Positions 8,436-19,032 of a stretch of DNA of 44,780 bases are shown piece after piece (position 1 is the first letter of the stretch; every line of letters starts with the position of its first letter). Source of the DNA: an uncultured Lachnospiraceae bacterium. GTDB lineage: Bacteria > Bacillota > Clostridia > Lachnospirales > Lachnospiraceae. Location: NCBI GenBank assembly GCA_947178145.1, contig CAMWXE010000043.1, forward strand, positions 1 to 44,780, written 5' to 3'. The notes under the pieces are model-generated. The model searched no databases and had not been told where the DNA came from. It saw only the letters and a program-made list of their open reading frames with translations. The position numbers and the translations under genes were made by a program.

Positions 8436-9230
8436 ATGAAAGATGCAATGCTCGATAAGCTGCAAAAGTTTGGATTGAATCTGTATGAGGCAAAGGCATA
8501 TGCAGGTCTGCTAAAAATCGGAACAGCAAATGCATACAAAATAAGCAAGGAATCCAGCATACCGAGGGCAAGGATTTATGATGTTCTGGAATCCATTACA
8601 AAAGCCGGACTTGCTATGGTTGAGGAAAGCAGTGAAAATGTAAAAATTTATACGCCTGTGCCGAGCAAAATATTTTTGGAGAGAATAAAAAAGGAGTGGG
8701 AAAGCGATTACGAACAAGTAAGGAATGATCTCCAGGAGTTAGAGGCAGAGGAAAAGAAACAGGATATTTATGTTTTTACGGTGAAAGGGAAAGAAAATAT
8801 AACAGCCTATTGCAGACAGCTTATACAGGAAGCAGGTCAATATGTAATGATTTCAATGTGGAGTCAGATGTACGAACTGCTTTTACCGGAATTGGAGGAA
8901 TGTAAAAAACGTGGTTGTAATGTTTTGGGAATCAGCCATGACATAAAAAATCCTGTAGAGGGAATTGAAGCGCATTTTAACAGTAAAATACACAATATGC
9001 CGGAAAATATGCATTGGTTCATTCTTTCAGCAGACGGAAAAAAACTGCTGTATGGTTATTCCGCTGAAATAGATAAAGATGCGTTTTACACAGAAGATGC
9101 AAGCCACATTTATCTGATGGAAGAGTATATACTGCATGACATGATAATTAACCGTTTTATCAAAGATAAGGAAGATAAGGACAGCATGATTCAGATGATG
9201 CGGGAGATTGTCAGAAAAATAAAAGAGTAA
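8436..9230 (+). CDS. TrmB-family transcriptional regulator
   Basis: A 264-residue protein. Residues 1-80 form a winged helix-turn-helix with the TrmB-family pattern (FGLNLYEAKAYAGLLKIG, then KISKESSIPRARIYDVLESI). The remaining part resembles the TrmB effector-binding region, with a PLD-like strand KENITAYCRQLIQEA. Family members sense sugars or other small molecules. Its stop is 60 bases before ilvC on the same strand, so it may control ilvC or be co-transcribed with it. An AAGGAAA sequence precedes the start. Ligand unknown. Confidence 0.8.
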   Translation: MKDAMLDKLQKFGLNLYEAKAYAGLLKIGTANAYKISKESSIPRARIYDVLESITKAGLAMVEESSENVKIYTPVPSKIFLERIKKEWESDYEQVRNDLQELEAEEKKQDIYVFTVKGKENITAYCRQLIQEAGQYVMISMWSQMYELLLPELEECKKRGCNVLGISHDIKNPVEGIEAHFNSKIHNMPENMHWFILSADGKKLLYGYSAEIDKDAFYTEDASHIYLMEEYILHDMIINRFIKDKEDKDSMIQMMREIVRKIKE

Positions 9231-10292
<1,062 letters not shown>

Positions 10293-10447
10293 CGTCGTGA
10301 ATGGAATTGAATTCTGATAACAATTAAAATCATTCCATCAGAAGCGCGCTGGCGTATTCGTTCGGGAGGATTGCGCACTGGCTGTACTGAAGGCGGGCTG
10401 CTAAACAAAACTTAATACTCGGCAAAGAAATCTTAAACAAAATTTAA

Positions 10448-10476
10448 TTGAGATGAGGATATGTTTGTGGTATTAT
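10448..10476 (+). promoter_or_regulatory. Sigma-A-type promoter for the gene at 10516
   Basis: TTGAGA, 17 bases, TATTAT. It lies 40 bases before the ATG at 10516 and supports that start over one at 10453. Confidence 0.5.
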
Positions 10477-10515
10477 TACAGCGTTGAACAATTCAGTAAA
10501 TCGGAGGAAGAACAA

Positions 10516-11151
10516 ATGGCAAGAAATTCCAGGTCACGTTCCCTTATGCTGCCATTTATCATTGGTATTGTTTCAGGAATTACTGCAAAACTCGTAGACG
10601 TACCATATATCACAGCAGATCATCCTATATTTGATGATATGATGGGGCGATTTGGAATATGGGTATGGGCGGCTGCGATCATCGCGATTCGGTCCAGGAC
10701 TGCTTTCCTTGCGGCAGCGCGTTCGTTTGTGTTTTTTGCCGGAATGTTAGCTGCATATTATAGTTATACTGTTATTGTTCTGAATTTTTTTCCAGGGTCA
10801 CAAATTATTTTGTGGAGCTGCATCGGTATGGCGACTCCGTTTTGTGGTTTTCTGATATGGCATGTACGCAGAAAAAGATATTATGCAGATTTTATTGCTT
10901 CCTTACCTTTTAGTATCTTTTTTACGGAATGGTATTTAACTGCTTTTTCTGCATGGAATTGGAGTGCGAAAGATAAATGGCTGCTGTTTATTGTCTATGT
11001 ATGGTTTTCGGTCTCATTGCTGGCAGTCCTTCCAACAAATAGAAGGCGATTATTCAGTCTGGTTTATGGAGCAGTGATATCAATGATACTGATCAGTCTG
11101 ATACAGGCAGGAATCATCGTCAATCCCTACGCTCAACTGCTCAATGTATAA
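10516..11151 (+). CDS. Multi-pass membrane protein, DUF6518-like
   Basis: A 211-residue hydrophobic protein with about six helices, starting SLMLPFIIGIVSGITAKL and ending in a helix near VYGAVISMILISL. It resembles the DUF6518 family from memory, and no function is known. The start at 10516 follows GGAGGAAGAACAA; the longer frame from 10453 would read through the promoter. Its stop is 18 bases from the convergent response-regulator gene. No catalytic motif is seen. Confidence 0.7.
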   Translation: MARNSRSRSLMLPFIIGIVSGITAKLVDVPYITADHPIFDDMMGRFGIWVWAAAIIAIRSRTAFLAAARSFVFFAGMLAAYYSYTVIVLNFFPGSQIILWSCIGMATPFCGFLIWHVRRKRYYADFIASLPFSIFFTEWYLTAFSAWNWSAKDKWLLFIVYVWFSVSLLAVLPTNRRRLFSLVYGAVISMILISLIQAGIIVNPYAQLLNV

Positions 11152-11169
11152 ATTTTTGCACTGACAATT

Positions 11170-11781
11170 TCAGCACAGCGGAGGGATATACCCGAGCTGG
11201 ATTGCCTTGGTGACGGCTTCGACGGCTGAGGAGACGTCCAGCTTCTCAAAGATGTGCTGCAGGTGGTTTGAGAGTGTCCGCTCGCTGATGTACAGTTCGT
11301 CGGCGATGTGTTTGCGTTTTTTGCCAGTGCTGAGATGCTGTAAGATTGTCTTTTCCATGGCGGTCAGGTCTTCGATAATCGTGTCATTCTTCTCCGGTGG
11401 AAAGCAGGTATTCCCATGATAGACACGCGTCAGGGCGGCGATGAGGTCGTCCGGGCTGATGCTTTTGCTGAGGAATCCGTTTGCGCCGATTTTCTTTGCC
11501 TCGTGGCGGTAGACGGGGAGGTCATAGCCTGTGAGGATGACAAGCTTCGCTGCGGGGTGCGAATGGCGCAGGTTCGATGCGGTCGCTAAGCCGTCCGCGT
11601 CGCTGAGATTGCCAAGGTTGATATCTATGAGAATTATATCGATATTTTTTTCACAAAGTATTGTTTCCAAGTCCTGCATGTTCTGTGCAATATAAAACTG
11701 TTCGATTGCAGGGTATCCGTCCAGGGCGACGGACAGGCTTTTGGCAAAGAGCTTGTGGTCATCGATTAACAAAATATTCAT
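11170..11781 (-). CDS. NarL/LuxR-family response regulator
   Basis: A 203-residue two-domain regulator. The receiver shows LLIDDHK (4-10) and the phosphoacceptor Asp53 in IILIDINLG, and keeps Lys in FLSKSISP. The C-terminal LuxR-type helix-turn-helix spans about 138-200 (TGKKRKHIADELYISERTLS). It overlaps the 3' end of the kinase gene by 23 bases and has its own ribosome-binding site, AAAGGGG, inside that gene. The pair is therefore one translationally coupled two-component system. Likely targets are the transporter genes just upstream at 13454-16226. Confidence 0.9.
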   Translation of the reverse strand: MNILLIDDHKLFAKSLSVALDGYPAIEQFYIAQNMQDLETILCEKNIDIILIDINLGNLSDADGLATASNLRHSHPAAKLVILTGYDLPVYRHEAKKIGANGFLSKSISPDDLIAALTRVYHGNTCFPPEKNDTIIEDLTAMEKTILQHLSTGKKRKHIADELYISERTLSNHLQHIFEKLDVSSAVEAVTKAIQLGYIPPLC

Positions 11782-13357
11782 AGGAAAATTCCCCTTTCAT
11801 TGGAATGCAAATCTGTATGCAGATGCCGTGGGGCGCGTTGTCGGAGAGCGTAATTGTGCCGCCCAGGCTGTGTACTTGTTCTGTAATTGAAAAAATTCCT
11901 TTGTGTCTGGCAGTGTCCGCGGAAGTCAGGCGCGCGGCGCTGGCTGTTCCGTCATCGGCGACACGCAATGTAATGAGATTGCTTTCCGTGTCTGTATTTT
12001 GTGTGGGATTGTTCCCGAATGACAGTGTGATCCAGGCATGGCTGCCGTCAGAGTGCTTGTAAATGTTTGTCAGCAGTTCTTTGAGCAGCCGGTAGACGAA
12101 GATATTGTAGGGTTCTACCAGAAACAGGGTATCAGCGCATTCAAAGGTCACGATCACATTTCGCTGCGGAAAGGACTGTGAAACTGCGTCCAGCAGATGT
12201 TGATAATTTTCCCGAATCGTCAGATTTTTCAGGATAACGGGGTGGTAGTCCTGCATCTGTTCGCGGATTGATGCGTTGAGATGGTCGAGTGTTTCCGCAA
12301 GGAGCTCCTGCACTTCCGGGCGGTGGGCTTTTGTGAGCATGTTTTTGACGGATAGGATGTCCTGAAGGATATCGTCGTGGAGGAAATTGGCAAAATCCGT
12401 CTTTAGCTGCTCTTCCTTCTGCAGCTGCTGCAGGACTGCGGAATATCTGCTCTGGCGTATGAGGCTGCTCCTGCCGTTTTTGAGATTGTGCTCCAATAGG
12501 GTACTGCACAGCTCAATGAAGGCAAACAGAAGATTGACTGCGATGCAGAGCTCGCTCAATGTATTTCCCATACAGAGGCTGCTTAGCACGATGACAGTCA
12601 AAAATACTCCAAGGAGAAACAGCGTCTGTCCTGGATGAAACAGGACAGAGAGCGGATGGCGCTGGTGCTCTTTGTGCACAATGCCGTGGACACTGATACA
12701 AAATAGCAGTACAGGGAGGTATACGCCAAAATTGGAAATATGGTATGGTATCCGGGCTGTGGCAAAATAGTAAACGAGGAATGCCGCGACTGTGACTGCT
12801 GCAGATAAAAGAATGCTTTTTCGTTCACTTTTCAGGACAAAGACAGCGCGCTTCCGGTGATAGAGGAGGACAAAGGCAAGGCAGAGCCAGCTTGTCAAAA
12901 ACTGCGCTGCGTAAAGCAGGGCATATATTTGCTTTGACAGGCCGATACCAGCGGTGGCGGCGGCACAGGCAATCAGGAGCAGGGCGTTTGTGGATTTCCG
13001 GAATTTGTAACCGCTTCCCTGGAATAAAAACATCAGAATGAATTTGATGGACAAATACCATATCAGCGGACTGAGTGCCATGAAAACAAACTGGGCAGCA
13101 GTGCCGGCATCTGGCAGCAGCAGGAGATACCAGCAGTCCAGGATCAGCAGCCCGCAGAAAAGTGTGAGGACCTTGTTTGCCCTGAGGTTGCACGCGCTGA
13201 GATAAGTCACGTCAGTCATCATGAAAGAGGCAATCACCAGCGGGACAGTGCCTTGTACTGTCGTCTGTGCATTGCCGCTGAGCCGGCTGAGATAGAGGAT
13301 AAGCAAGATATCATTGATGAAAAACAGTATATTTTGTGTGGAATGTTTCATTTTCAT
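11759..13357 (-). CDS. Sensor histidine kinase (HisKA_3 type)
   Basis: A 532-residue kinase. Residues 1-285 form about eight membrane helices with short loops, so sensing probably occurs in or near the membrane. The phosphoacceptor is His327 in FLHDDILQDIL, the HisKA_3 form used by kinases paired with NarL-type regulators. The ATPase part shows an N-box LLKELLTNIYKHSD and a G-box near RHKGIFSITEQV. The start has a good AAGGAG site. It lies about 96 bases downstream of the Bce-like permease, with a palindromic element in the gap, and overlaps the regulator gene. Confidence 0.88.
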   Translation of the reverse strand: MKMKHSTQNILFFINDILLILYLSRLSGNAQTTVQGTVPLVIASFMMTDVTYLSACNLRANKVLTLFCGLLILDCWYLLLLPDAGTAAQFVFMALSPLIWYLSIKFILMFLFQGSGYKFRKSTNALLLIACAAATAGIGLSKQIYALLYAAQFLTSWLCLAFVLLYHRKRAVFVLKSERKSILLSAAVTVAAFLVYYFATARIPYHISNFGVYLPVLLFCISVHGIVHKEHQRHPLSVLFHPGQTLFLLGVFLTVIVLSSLCMGNTLSELCIAVNLLFAFIELCSTLLEHNLKNGRSSLIRQSRYSAVLQQLQKEEQLKTDFANFLHDDILQDILSVKNMLTKAHRPEVQELLAETLDHLNASIREQMQDYHPVILKNLTIRENYQHLLDAVSQSFPQRNVIVTFECADTLFLVEPYNIFVYRLLKELLTNIYKHSDGSHAWITLSFGNNPTQNTDTESNLITLRVADDGTASAARLTSADTARHKGIFSITEQVHSLGGTITLSDNAPHGICIQICIPMKGEFSYEYFVNR

Positions 13358-13375
13358 GTGGGTTATTCTCCTTCG

Positions 13376-13445
13376 TTAGGAACTGTAAAAAAACTGACAC
13401 ATCTTGACTTGTCAATTTGATGAGTTCGTTGCCAGCAGTTCCTTA
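13376..13445. repeat. Palindromic element, 70-bp copy
   Basis: Begins TTAGGAACTGTA and ends CAGTTCCTTA in inverted orientation, with the internal word TGACACATCTTGACTTGTC also found at 7917-7936 (reverse) and at the window end. It lacks the central stem of the 164-bp copy. It separates the transporter from the kinase gene and may act as a transcript-processing or attenuation site. Confidence 0.7.
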
Positions 13446-13453
13446 ACAGGCAT

Positions 13454-15472
13454 TTACGAGTTCCGGACTATTTTGCTGCAGCTATGGACTGTAAGCCAAT
13501 AGTAAATCAGATAAATCAATGCAGTTATGGCAATTGCAATCACGGCAGGTACATACAGTGTGAGGGAGCTGCCGAGTAGGTTCTGCATGAGACCTGTCTT
13601 GTATACAAGTGTGGCAAAGATGCAGTCAAGCAGTCCGAATGCAAACGGAATGCAGAAAAAGGTAAAAACCTGTTTTCGGATTATTAATTGAATCATTTTA
13701 TCTGTGTAGCCCATCTTGTGCAGAATTTCGTAATCGTCCCTTGTGTCCGTAAATGCTGAAACATGATTGAAATACAAGATACTTCCCGTCGCGATAAAAA
13801 ACAGTACAACCAGAAATCCAATCAGCAGGAACGTGGAGCTGTTCAGCGAGAAAATGACATGGATTCTGTGCGAGTGTCCCTGCAAATAAGGACTGTTTTC
13901 AAGCAGAGCAGAAAGGTCTGCGAACAATTGCTCGTTGTTTGCTGCGGCATTTCCGTTTATGCTCAAAATGCTGGTTTTGGGTGCGGCGCTTTCCTGTATC
14001 TGCCCATAAACGTCATCGCTGACAATCAGTGTTCCCACACTGTTTGCAAAGGAAATCGGATTGTGAAGCGTTGTCCCGCGCACGGTGAGCGGAATTCTGG
14101 CAGCACCAATGTTTAATGTGTAAACGCTGCCGGCCTCGTCGCTTCCGTCAGAGTTGGGCTGGTACTTTACCAAAATGCATTCTGTGTCATTCAGAGCGGG
14201 TATCCGGTCGGCAATTTTGTCTTTTTTCTGCGCCAGCAGGAGGGAGCAGTATTGCGTGTACGAGATACATTCAAAGCCAGGGGATCTCGTTATCTTTTCA
14301 TTATGGGCGTCACCCTTGGCGGTTCCGACGTTGTATTCCATGGGAAGGCTGTCGGAGGACGCTGTAATTTTGTAGATGTCAGTCTGCGTAAATGTGACAG
14401 CGGTGTCAGGAGCATACTGGTTCACAAGATGCTTTGCGGCAGCAGTCTGATATTCATTCTCAACGCGGAACTCCAGCTCGGACGGCGCCATGCGGGAGAC
14501 GCTGGCAACCGGGTAATAGAGTGTCAGAGCCATGACGCTTGCCACTGTCAGTGTAGCCGCAAAGAGCAGCGTGAGCATAATCAGGGTTCTGGCGTTCGAG
14601 CGGATACGGTATACGAAGTTTGGCGTTGTGACAATTCTGGTCTGCGTATAAAAAGCCTGTTTATTCTTTTTACTGCGCTTTATCACATAAGGCAGAAAAG
14701 ATGAGATGAAAAAAATGGTTCCCAACAAGATTAGCATTGCTGTGAGCAGGCCGGTCTGATAAAAGCCGACAGAGAACCAGAGGGATTTTCTGCCCCGGCA
14801 AATATCCAATGCCAGCATGTAACTGGACAGTGTCATGACAAGCCCAAGCAGGGCGGGAAGAAAATGAAACCGCATGCTCTTTTCTGTTTTCTTCTCAAAC
14901 CGCACCAGACTGATCAGGGAGGTCTGAAACAGAAATCTGGCGTTTGAAAAACTGAGGACGACAATCACCAGTAAAATGAAACAGGCTGTTTTCTGAATGG
15001 CACTGATTTGAAAGAACGGTATCTGCGCATTGTCCACAGAGAGTTTCAGGAGTGCGGTAATTCCCGCGACAATGCCCTTGTGCATGACGGCGCCGAGGAG
15101 AACTCCGATACACAGTGCGCCGCAGCAGATCAAACTGTTTTCAATGGTGAGCAGTGAGAGGATTGTGGTCTTTCGATAGCCGAGCAGGGCGTAAATGCCG
15201 AGCTCTTTTGTGCGCCGTTTCAGGAAAAAACGGTTGGAGTATGACATATAAAACACGACGAACGCCATCAAAAAGATGGAAATCATGCGGCACATGGACT
15301 CCACGCGCCCGTCTGAGGATATTTTTGCAAGCATCACCTGATTCAGCGAGAAGGACGCAAAGGCGAAATAAATCGTAATGACGAGGGAGACGGACAGCAG
15401 ATACAGGGCGTAAAAAGAAAAGCTTTTTCTCAGGTTTTTGGCCGCCATCAATATTGTCGTTTTCATGCGCAT
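13454..15472 (-). CDS. Bce-like ABC transporter permease
   Basis: A 672-residue permease with the BceB pattern. It has a first helix near 16-38, then FtsX-type helices up to about residue 320, a single large outer domain at about 320-525, and three final helices. Transporters of this type free peptide antibiotics from their lipid targets and often signal to a two-component system. It begins four bases after the ATPase gene and the two are clearly co-transcribed. The outer domain is the usual site of peptide recognition; the actual ligand is unknown. Confidence 0.88.
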   Translation of the reverse strand: MRMKTTILMAAKNLRKSFSFYALYLLSVSLVITIYFAFASFSLNQVMLAKISSDGRVESMCRMISIFLMAFVVFYMSYSNRFFLKRRTKELGIYALLGYRKTTILSLLTIENSLICCGALCIGVLLGAVMHKGIVAGITALLKLSVDNAQIPFFQISAIQKTACFILLVIVVLSFSNARFLFQTSLISLVRFEKKTEKSMRFHFLPALLGLVMTLSSYMLALDICRGRKSLWFSVGFYQTGLLTAMLILLGTIFFISSFLPYVIKRSKKNKQAFYTQTRIVTTPNFVYRIRSNARTLIMLTLLFAATLTVASVMALTLYYPVASVSRMAPSELEFRVENEYQTAAAKHLVNQYAPDTAVTFTQTDIYKITASSDSLPMEYNVGTAKGDAHNEKITRSPGFECISYTQYCSLLLAQKKDKIADRIPALNDTECILVKYQPNSDGSDEAGSVYTLNIGAARIPLTVRGTTLHNPISFANSVGTLIVSDDVYGQIQESAAPKTSILSINGNAAANNEQLFADLSALLENSPYLQGHSHRIHVIFSLNSSTFLLIGFLVVLFFIATGSILYFNHVSAFTDTRDDYEILHKMGYTDKMIQLIIRKQVFTFFCIPFAFGLLDCIFATLVYKTGLMQNLLGSSLTLYVPAVIAIAITALIYLIYYWLTVHSCSKIVRNS

Positions 15473-15476
15473 GCAC

Positions 15477-16226
15477 CTACCTTTCTGTGTCTAATCTCGT
15501 CACTTCTGCGGCAATGGATTCGTAAAAGTCACGTCGGCTGGCATTGTTTCTAAAAATTTCCCGAATGATGTTTCCGTCTTTAAAAATCAGGATGCGCCCT
15601 GCAAAACTTGCGGCGTAGGCGTCATGTGTGACCATTAAGATGGTGGTGTGCAGTTCCTGATTGGCCTCCAGCAGTGCGTGCAGCAGTTCGGTTGCAGAGC
15701 TGGAATCCAGCGCGCCGGTGGGCTCGTCCGCAAATAAGATGCTGGGCTGTTTTACGATGGCTCTCGCGGCGGAAGCCCGCTGTCTCTGGCCGCCGGACAG
15801 CTCACCGGGGTATTTGTCGAGCTGTGATGCGATGCCGAATCGCCCGGCAAGATGTTGCACCATCGATTCAATCTTTTTGGGCGGAAGTTTCTGGAGCGTG
15901 AGCGGAACCGAGATATTTTCCCGGATTGTGAGGCTGTCCAGCAGAAAGTACTCCTGGAAGATAAATCCCAGATGATCTTTGCGGAAGTCGGCAGCGCCTG
16001 TATGATTCAGGTGTCTTAGGTTTACGCCGTCAATCCAGATTTCGCCGCTGGTGGGCGTGTCGATGGTGGAAAGGACGTTGAGCAGGGTGGTTTTCCCGGA
16101 GCCCGATGCGCCCATGATGCCGATAAATTCGCCCGCGGCGACGCTGAAAGAGATTTTGTCCAGGCTGGGGCGCTGTGCCTTTTCGTAGGTTTTTGTCACT
16201 TCTTTTGCTCTTAATATTACATTCAT
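15477..16226 (-). CDS. Bce-like ABC transporter ATP-binding protein
   Basis: A 249-residue ATPase with Walker A GASGSGKTTLLNVL, Q-loop FIFQEYFLLD, signature LSGGQRQRAS, Walker B ILFADEPTGALD and switch MVTHD. I choose the ATG at 16226 because CAGGAG lies eight bases upstream; a frame from 16244 adds six residues and overlaps that site. It forms a transporter with the permease at 13454 and heads an operon that probably continues into the kinase and regulator genes. Confidence 0.93.
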   Translation of the reverse strand: MNVILRAKEVTKTYEKAQRPSLDKISFSVAAGEFIGIMGASGSGKTTLLNVLSTIDTPTSGEIWIDGVNLRHLNHTGAADFRKDHLGFIFQEYFLLDSLTIRENISVPLTLQKLPPKKIESMVQHLAGRFGIASQLDKYPGELSGGQRQRASAARAIVKQPSILFADEPTGALDSSSATELLHALLEANQELHTTILMVTHDAYAASFAGRILIFKDGNIIREIFRNNASRRDFYESIAAEVTRLDTER

Positions 16227-16412
16227 TTTGATTCTCCTGTTCAAAGTTTTGCATCAGTTTTCCGATACCATTATCGATTGAGAGCGTTCCGGCTGCATAT
16301 GACAAGTGCCTGTAATTGTTCTGGATATCGTTTGGGCTGATGCTGTTTTTGGTTTTTTCAGGTTTATTATACGGAACAGGAGAAAAAAGCGAATGAGTAA
16401 ATCAGGCAAAAA

Positions 16413-17297
16413 TTAATGCTTGTTCCGGCGCGCGGATTTTCGGTACAGGAGCGGCGGTTTCCGGTATTTTTTCTGGAAGGCCCTTGTGAAGTAGGACTGG
16501 TTGTGAAAGCCGCAGTTTTGCATAATGTCAATCACTTTGCTGTCCGTTTCCGCCAGCTGCTTTGCCGCCAGTTCCAGGCGGTAGTTCACCAGATAGGCGT
16601 TGAAGCTCATGCCTGTAAATTCTTTAAATAGTTTCATAAAATGACTTTCCGAGAAGCCGCACTCCTCAGCCGCCCTTTTGATGGTAATATTGCGGTCGTA
16701 AAATTTCTGGACATAGTAGAGTGCGTTTTTCAGTCTGCTGTAGGAAAGCTGCGGCTGGCTGTTGTCGCTGGTGGCGGCAGTGCTGCACAGGTTCATGTGG
16801 TGGAGCAGGAAGAAGAGACTGGATTTGATCAGCAGCTCGTAGGTGGTATAGCTCTCTTTCCGGTGTGTCAGCATGGCCTGGATGCAGGGCGTTACGGTCT
16901 GGTTAAAACAGGAGCCGGCCGGATAAAAACATTCCATCGTTTTCTCGCCATTCAAAAAAGGAAGGACATATTTGTCATAGCAGAGGTCATTTTCTGAGCC
17001 ATGGAAGATAGAGGGATGAAACATGATGTTAAAGTATTCTCCGCCCTCCGGATTTCCCTGTTCAATGGAATGCACTGCGTGGGGGAGAATCACAATCAGA
17101 TCGTTTGCGCAGAGGGTGTGCGCCTGTCCCCACAGAGTGACCTGTATCTGCCCTTTGGCACAATAGATGAACTCAAAATCATCATGCCAGTGCAGGGGAA
17201 AAGAGGGAATCCACTCGGGGATGCGCCCCATGTAGACGCTGTAGGGGAAGGTGATGATGCCGTGAAGCTTTGTCTCGTGTATTGGTGTTGGTTCCAT
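16413..17297 (-). CDS. AraC-family transcriptional regulator
   Basis: A 294-residue protein with an N-terminal cupin-like sensor (FPLHWHDDFEFIYCAKGQ near 35-55) and a C-terminal double helix-turn-helix (about 195-290). The latter contains IKRAAEECGFSESHFMKLFK and the typical CGFHNQSYFTRAFQKKY. ATG 17297 is preceded by AAGGAGGAAT; the longer frame to 17351 lacks a site. It is divergent from the MATE pump gene, which it may control. Such cupin-type regulators often sense sugars or small molecules. Confidence 0.9.
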   Translation of the reverse strand: MEPTPIHETKLHGIITFPYSVYMGRIPEWIPSFPLHWHDDFEFIYCAKGQIQVTLWGQAHTLCANDLIVILPHAVHSIEQGNPEGGEYFNIMFHPSIFHGSENDLCYDKYVLPFLNGEKTMECFYPAGSCFNQTVTPCIQAMLTHRKESYTTYELLIKSSLFFLLHHMNLCSTAATSDNSQPQLSYSRLKNALYYVQKFYDRNITIKRAAEECGFSESHFMKLFKEFTGMSFNAYLVNYRLELAAKQLAETDSKVIDIMQNCGFHNQSYFTRAFQKKYRKPPLLYRKSARRNKH

Positions 17298-17566
17298 GGG
17301 ATTCCTCCTTGAATAATAGGATTGTGTCAAAAATATAGGATTATACTGCAAGAATTATAGCATGAATAAGAGTACAATACAAGTATAGGTGGAATAAAAG
17401 CCACTGAAACAGACTGTGTGGCGGACCGATACAATCTTTCGCTTTTTCAATTGATCGGTCTGTTGCAATCTGTGATGCAGGGGATTGGCAGTTCCTTAGG
17501 AATATCTGGACCATTTTGTGCAAAGTGTTCTTATTTTTTTTCATACAAAAGACTGGGGGTTGAGAA

Positions 17567-18877
17567 ATGAAACCATTTATGAAATTATATATTCCAATCG
17601 CACTGGAAACGTTATTTACGATGCTGGCGGGAATGGTAGACACAATCATGCTCTCCACGGTGGGGGACAATGCGGTCGGCGCGGTGGGGACGGCAAACAC
17701 GTATATCGGCGTCTTTATCATCATGTTTCATGTTGTGTCATCGGGAATGATCGCGGTGATGACACAGTATATCGGAGCGAAGCGGGTTGGCGTTGCCTAT
17801 CAGGCAAGACAGCTGGGGGCGGTTTTCAACGCTGTGATTGGTGTCCTGCTGTCTGTGTTTTTGTTTATCTTTTCAGAGAGGATTCTGGAGATTGTAGGAG
17901 TGGCGCCGCTTCTGATGGGTTACGCAAAGACGTATCTTAGAATCGTGGGCGGCGCTTGTTTCCTGAATGCCTTGATTCCGATCTTTTCCAGTTACCTGCG
18001 GGCTTTTGGGCATACGAAACAGCCGCTGGCTGCCACGGTGATTGCCAATATAGTGAATTTATGTCTGAACGCTGTCTTCCTGTTTGTATTTCACAGCGGC
18101 GTGGCGGGGGTTGCGGCGGCGACAGTGATATCAAGGTTTTTGAATCTTGTGATTGTGATGACGGCCTCTAAGCTTCTGGTCAAGGCAAACGAGGATAAGG
18201 AGCGGCTGAAAAATACGGAGGTCTTTGTCCAGATTATCAAGGTTGGGCTGCCCTCCGCCTTAGAAACGGCACTTTATAATGTGGCGATGACGCTGACAAT
18301 CCGTTTTCTGAACCAGATGGACGAATCCGGGTTCAATGTGACAGCGAGGGCATACGCGGCGCAGATCGCCAACTTTTCTTACTGCGCCGGTGCGGCATTG
18401 GCGCAGGCAAACGCCATCATGACAGGCTGGCGGATTGGGGAGAGGGACTTTGAGGCGTGCGACCGGGGAACGAAGAAGGCGGCGTGCATCGGAATCTGTG
18501 TGGCGGCAGGGCTGGAGACTGCGTTTGTCCTCAGTTCGGGTTATCTGATTCGGCTGTTTACCAATGATGTGGAGATGATTACGCTGGTGAGAACGCTCAT
18601 GACAATCGATATTGCGCTCGAGGTAGGGCGCGTGACGAATCTGGTGTTCGGGCAAGCGTTAAAGACCAGCGGAGATGCGCTGTTTACCACAATAATCGGC
18701 GTGATATTCATGTATATCTGCATGGTGGGCGGCACATGGTTTTTTGGGATTCATCTGAATCTCCTGGCAGTGGGCGCGTACATAGGGCTCGCGTGCGATG
18801 AGTGCGTGCGCGCAGTGTTTATGTTTCTGCGATGGCAGTCGGGGAAGTGGCGGACGAAGGGATTTATCAAGGCTTGA
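17567..18877 (+). CDS. MATE-family multidrug/cation efflux transporter
   Basis: A 436-residue protein with twelve predicted helices in two MatE halves. The N-terminal helix contains LETLFTMLAGMVDTIMLS, a typical MATE opening. It would expel organic cations or drugs using a Na+ or H+ gradient. The site GGGGGTTGAG precedes ATG. It is divergent from the AraC regulator, with 269 bases between. The gap carries an isolated CAGTTCCTTAGG (17489), which resembles a palindromic-element end. Confidence 0.92.
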   Translation: MKPFMKLYIPIALETLFTMLAGMVDTIMLSTVGDNAVGAVGTANTYIGVFIIMFHVVSSGMIAVMTQYIGAKRVGVAYQARQLGAVFNAVIGVLLSVFLFIFSERILEIVGVAPLLMGYAKTYLRIVGGACFLNALIPIFSSYLRAFGHTKQPLAATVIANIVNLCLNAVFLFVFHSGVAGVAAATVISRFLNLVIVMTASKLLVKANEDKERLKNTEVFVQIIKVGLPSALETALYNVAMTLTIRFLNQMDESGFNVTARAYAAQIANFSYCAGAALAQANAIMTGWRIGERDFEACDRGTKKAACIGICVAAGLETAFVLSSGYLIRLFTNDVEMITLVRTLMTIDIALEVGRVTNLVFGQALKTSGDALFTTIIGVIFMYICMVGGTWFFGIHLNLLAVGAYIGLACDECVRAVFMFLRWQSGKWRTKGFIKA

Positions 18878-18892
18878 TGGCGGGAAAATATC

Positions 18893-18921
18893 TTTTCATA
18901 TTCCTGGGATTGTGGTAGAAT
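18893..18921 (+). promoter_or_regulatory. Possible promoter for the DUF1877 gene
   Basis: TTTTCA, 17 bases, TAGAAT, about 110 bases before the GTG start at 19033. The -35 box is weak. Confidence 0.3.
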
Positions 18922-19032
18922 AGGGACAAGGACTGGCGCTCCAATTTCTGACCAAATGGAGTACCAGATAAGCAGAAAGTATGTTTCTGGCGAATGAAGC
19001 GCATGAAATAGAATCATCAAGGAGATGAAACT

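Noticed and set aside
12141..13193. Several 60-120-residue frames inside the histidine kinase gene
   Set aside because: They are shadows in other frames of a clearly conserved kinase.
16245..16412. Open frame on the minus strand upstream of the Bce-like ATPase (contains SYAAGTLSIDNGIGKLMQNF)
   Set aside because: It is protein-like but has no start codon with a ribosome-binding site and runs out of frame into the ATPase gene. The region is more simply the operon's promoter and leader.
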